A stretch of DNA of 6,574 nt from NCBI GenBank assembly GCA_021802745.1, contig JAJZRK010000179.1:1-6574 (forward strand). The letters run 5' to 3'. The notes under the pieces were generated by a model that saw nothing but the letters and a program-made list of their open reading frames with translations, was not told the origin of the DNA and searched no databases. Numbering within the stretch: the first letter of the stretch is position 1; each line of letters opens with the position of its first letter. Position numbers and translations under genes: made by a program. Shown here in pieces: positions 4,834-6,574 of this stretch. This stretch comes from a bacterium. Lineage in GTDB: Bacteria > Gemmatimonadota > Gemmatimonadetes > Gemmatimonadales > Gemmatimonadaceae.

Positions 4834-6410
4834 GGCCGCTCCATCAGCGCGAAGGCGGCGGCGCCGCCGGGGAGCGCCGGAAGCGCGAGGATCGCCGGTG
4901 CCCCGGGTTGGGTTGCCCAGAGCGACAACGCGTCCACTTCCGTGGCGCCGCGCGACAACACGAGGAGGTTCGGGTGATATCGCGCCGACAGCGCGCCGAG
5001 CTCGCTCGCATACTGCGGGAGCGGCTTGTCCCGCACGTGCTCCGCGGGCGTCAGCATGGAAACCGGCATCGTGGTGCGCCCGGTGTACAGGGCAATCATC
5101 ACGTGCGCATCGCTGGCGACCACGTCCGTGGATATCGTGTTCGCGGCCGTCCACTCGACCAGCGGCCAGAGCCGCCGCGTCATCGCCGACTGCGGCGCGC
5201 CGGCCCATCCACCGGTGATCCCTCGCACCGCGTAGGCGGCCTGCCCGGCAAGGAGCAGCGCCACGGCCAGCATGGCGACGCGTGGTGCAACGGGCCACCG
5301 TGTGGCGAGCCGGTCGCCGAGGTCGCGTCCGGCCGCGAGGAGCACCACGCCGATGAGCGGCCAGATGGCCCACGTGAAACGCTCGGGGTTGTACGGCCAG
5401 AGCAGCACCACCGCACCGTACAGCAGGAGAAAGGCGCCGAGTGTCGCCGCGCGACGCAGCAACGCCAGGAGTCCGGCACCCAGCATGAACAGCGCGGCCG
5501 CCGCGGCGAGCCATTGCACGACGCGCGGCAGCCGGGGGGCGAACACGATGCCGAAGGCGCGCCACAGATCGCCGGCATTTCGCACTACGACGTCCCAGGC
5601 GAGCGCCGGCTCCCGCCGGTAGCCGCCGATCACCCACTCGAGGTACGGGCCATAGCTGCCGCGCAGTTCGTCGGGAAACCCGCGCGATGCCTGCCACACC
5701 CACCACTGCCACGGCGCCAGCGCCGCGATGGTGCACGCCGCCAGCACGAGCGCGTCGCGGCGCCGGCGCCGCCACCACAGCACGACGAATGCGGCGGGGA
5801 GCAGCACGCCGCCGACGGTGCGCACGAGCGCGAGCCCCGCGATGGCGAGCCCCGCCGCGGCCGCCCGGCGCGCACCTCCGCGCTCGACCACGAGGTCGGC
5901 CAGCCAGAGCGCACCGACGAGCGCCGCGAGGAAGAGCGACTCACTGAGCAGCACGTTGGTGAGCACGAGCACCGGCGCCGTGACGGCGCAGACCGCCACG
6001 GCAAGGGCGGAGGGGAGCGGCGCGAGGGCGAAGTGTCGTACGGCGAGGCGCGCGGCCCCGAACACTGCGACGGCGAGGAGGACCGGATTCAACAGTTTCA
6101 GCACCGCGACGTTCGCTGGAAAGGCCGGGGTGACCTTGAGCAGGGCAGCGAGCACGAGGGGAAAGATCGGCGGGTAGTGAATGGCCGGCGGCGTGCCGGG
6201 CAGGTACATGTACCGGTATCCGTCACCTGCGGCGAGCGCCTTCGCCGTCAGGAGGTACACGCCGTCGTCCCAGAAGACGCCAATGGGATCGGGAGTGATG
6301 CTCGCGATCGCGCAGGCGAGCACGAGGAGCGCGGCGAGGGCGGCCGCCAGCCATGGCGGTCGCGCGGCCGGGCGTTGCGGCGCGCCAGGGCGCGCCGCAG
6401 AATCGGTCAC
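4830..6410 (-). CDS. PMT/ArnT-like GT-C membrane glycosyltransferase, first copy
   Basis: A 526-residue polytopic membrane protein and the paralogue of the next gene. A hydrophilic Pro/Ala/Arg tail (1-19) precedes the first membrane segment (about 20-38). The first outer loop carries DPIGVFWDDG (41-50, Asp48-Asp49), followed by GDGYRYMYLPG (62-72) and HYPPIFPLVLA (78-88). These are the features of lipid-phosphate-sugar-dependent GT-C enzymes, in which an Asp of this loop is catalytic. APWQWW, NPERFTWAIWP and a C-terminal ASDAHVMIALYTGR region match the paralogue. The GTG start at 6410 overlaps the stop of the regulator gene (GTGA), and the regulator's own end supplies a purine-rich GGGGTGGAG upstream. 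Alternative starts further in would cut into the first membrane segment. The divergent C-terminal ends (MERP against YDVVR) and differing loop residues suggest the copies have different donors or acceptors, but this is not proved. Confidence 0.87.
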   Translation of the reverse strand: MTDSAARPGAPQRPAARPPWLAAALAALLVLACAIASITPDPIGVFWDDGVYLLTAKALAAGDGYRYMYLPGTPPAIHYPPIFPLVLAALLKVTPAFPANVAVLKLLNPVLLAVAVFGAARLAVRHFALAPLPSALAVAVCAVTAPVLVLTNVLLSESLFLAALVGALWLADLVVERGGARRAAAAGLAIAGLALVRTVGGVLLPAAFVVLWWRRRRRDALVLAACTIAALAPWQWWVWQASRGFPDELRGSYGPYLEWVIGGYRREPALAWDVVVRNAGDLWRAFGIVFAPRLPRVVQWLAAAAALFMLGAGLLALLRRAATLGAFLLLYGAVVLLWPYNPERFTWAIWPLIGVVLLAAGRDLGDRLATRWPVAPRVAMLAVALLLAGQAAYAVRGITGGWAGAPQSAMTRRLWPLVEWTAANTISTDVVASDAHVMIALYTGRTTMPVSMLTPAEHVRDKPLPQYASELGALSARYHPNLLVLSRGATEVDALSLWATQPGAPAILALPALPGGAAAFALMERP

Positions 6411-6574
6411 GTCTCCACCCCGTATCGCGCGAGCTTGCGGTGCAGCGTGGACGGATCAATGCCGAGCGTCTCGGCGGCGCGCGTCTTGTTTCCCTGCTCG
6501 CTCTCGAGCACCCAGAGGATGTACGCGCGCTCGATCGTGTCGAGCGTCGGGTTCGGCGTCGGGCGCTCGGCGAC
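6407..6574 (-). CDS. NtrC-family sigma-54 response regulator, C-terminal end (partial)
   Basis: Only the last 55 residues are in the window; the gene runs in from beyond base 6574. The visible part is a Fis-type helix-turn-helix: TLDTIERAYILWVLES, then the signature QGNKTRAAETLGID followed by the recognition helix PSTLHRKLARYGV. This GN-x3-AA-x2-LGI-x3-TL-x-RKL pattern is typical of the DNA-binding ends of NtrC-type activators such as PilR, AtoC and ZraR. The receiver and AAA+ domains expected upstream cannot be checked. The TGA stop overlaps the GTG start of the first glycosyltransferase, so the regulator heads or lies within the same operon. A role at the pilin's sigma-54 promoter about 6 kb downstream is inferred from context. 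A Fis-like protein of another class is possible but less likely. Confidence 0.85.
   Translation of the reverse strand, partial: VAERPTPNPTLDTIERAYILWVLESEQGNKTRAAETLGIDPSTLHRKLARYGVET

Noticed and set aside
3424..4977. Open frame of 517 codons on the plus strand
   Set aside because: It runs antisense to two convincing membrane proteins, its product is a low-complexity Arg/Glu/His/Gly-rich string without domains, and such long antisense frames are expected in high-GC DNA.
4834..5778. 315-codon N-terminal extension of the second GT-C gene
   Set aside because: The extension is Arg/Ala-rich, is out of frame with the real first GT-C gene that occupies the same bases, and shows no membrane segments. 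The GTG at 4833 with a ribosome site gives an N-terminus matching the paralogue.

Overview
This is a GC-rich window whose recognisable genes all lie on the minus strand, so it reads from right to left. The organism is probably a member of the Gemmatimonadota. That is an inference from the high GC, the frequent GTG starts and a pilin whose N-terminal 60 residues resemble major pilins I associate with that phylum; no marker gene is present to prove it.

In transcription order the window holds: (1) the last 55 codons of an NtrC-family, sigma-54-type regulator (6574-6407), ending in a Fis-type DNA-binding helix-turn-helix; (2) and (3) two adjacent, clearly paralogous multi-spanning membrane glycosyltransferases of the PMT/ArnT-like GT-C type (6410-4830 and 4833-3298); (4) a soluble GT2 enzyme resembling dolichyl/polyprenyl-phosphate sugar synthases (3263-2505); (5) a TMTC-like membrane protein with a GT-C core and C-terminal TPR-like helices (2508-745); (6) an intergenic region of 288 bases dense in regulatory structure (457-744); (7) a type IV major-pilin-like gene (456-82); and (8) a strong hairpin terminator (60-33). 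Three of the four junctions from the regulator to the TMTC-like gene are 4-base GTGA stop/start overlaps and the fourth gap is 34 bases, so genes 1-5 look like one operon.

The pilin has its own near-perfect sigma-54 promoter (TGGCA-N6-TTGCA, 554-539). Upstream of it are three ATTGTC/GACAAT boxes. The predicted 72-base leader carries a 16-bp perfect palindrome and a small hairpin that includes the Shine-Dalgarno sequence.

A working model (inference) is that the GT2 enzyme charges a polyprenyl phosphate with a hexose, and the three GT-C proteins use such lipid-linked sugars on the outer face of the membrane, with the Ser/Thr-rich pilin as one possible acceptor. The sigma-54 activator at the head of the operon may switch on the pilin. 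A bacterial TMTC-like/DPM1-like pair beside a sigma-54-controlled pilin is the most interesting combination here. Lipopolysaccharide or exopolysaccharide decoration is an equally open role for the glycosyltransferases.
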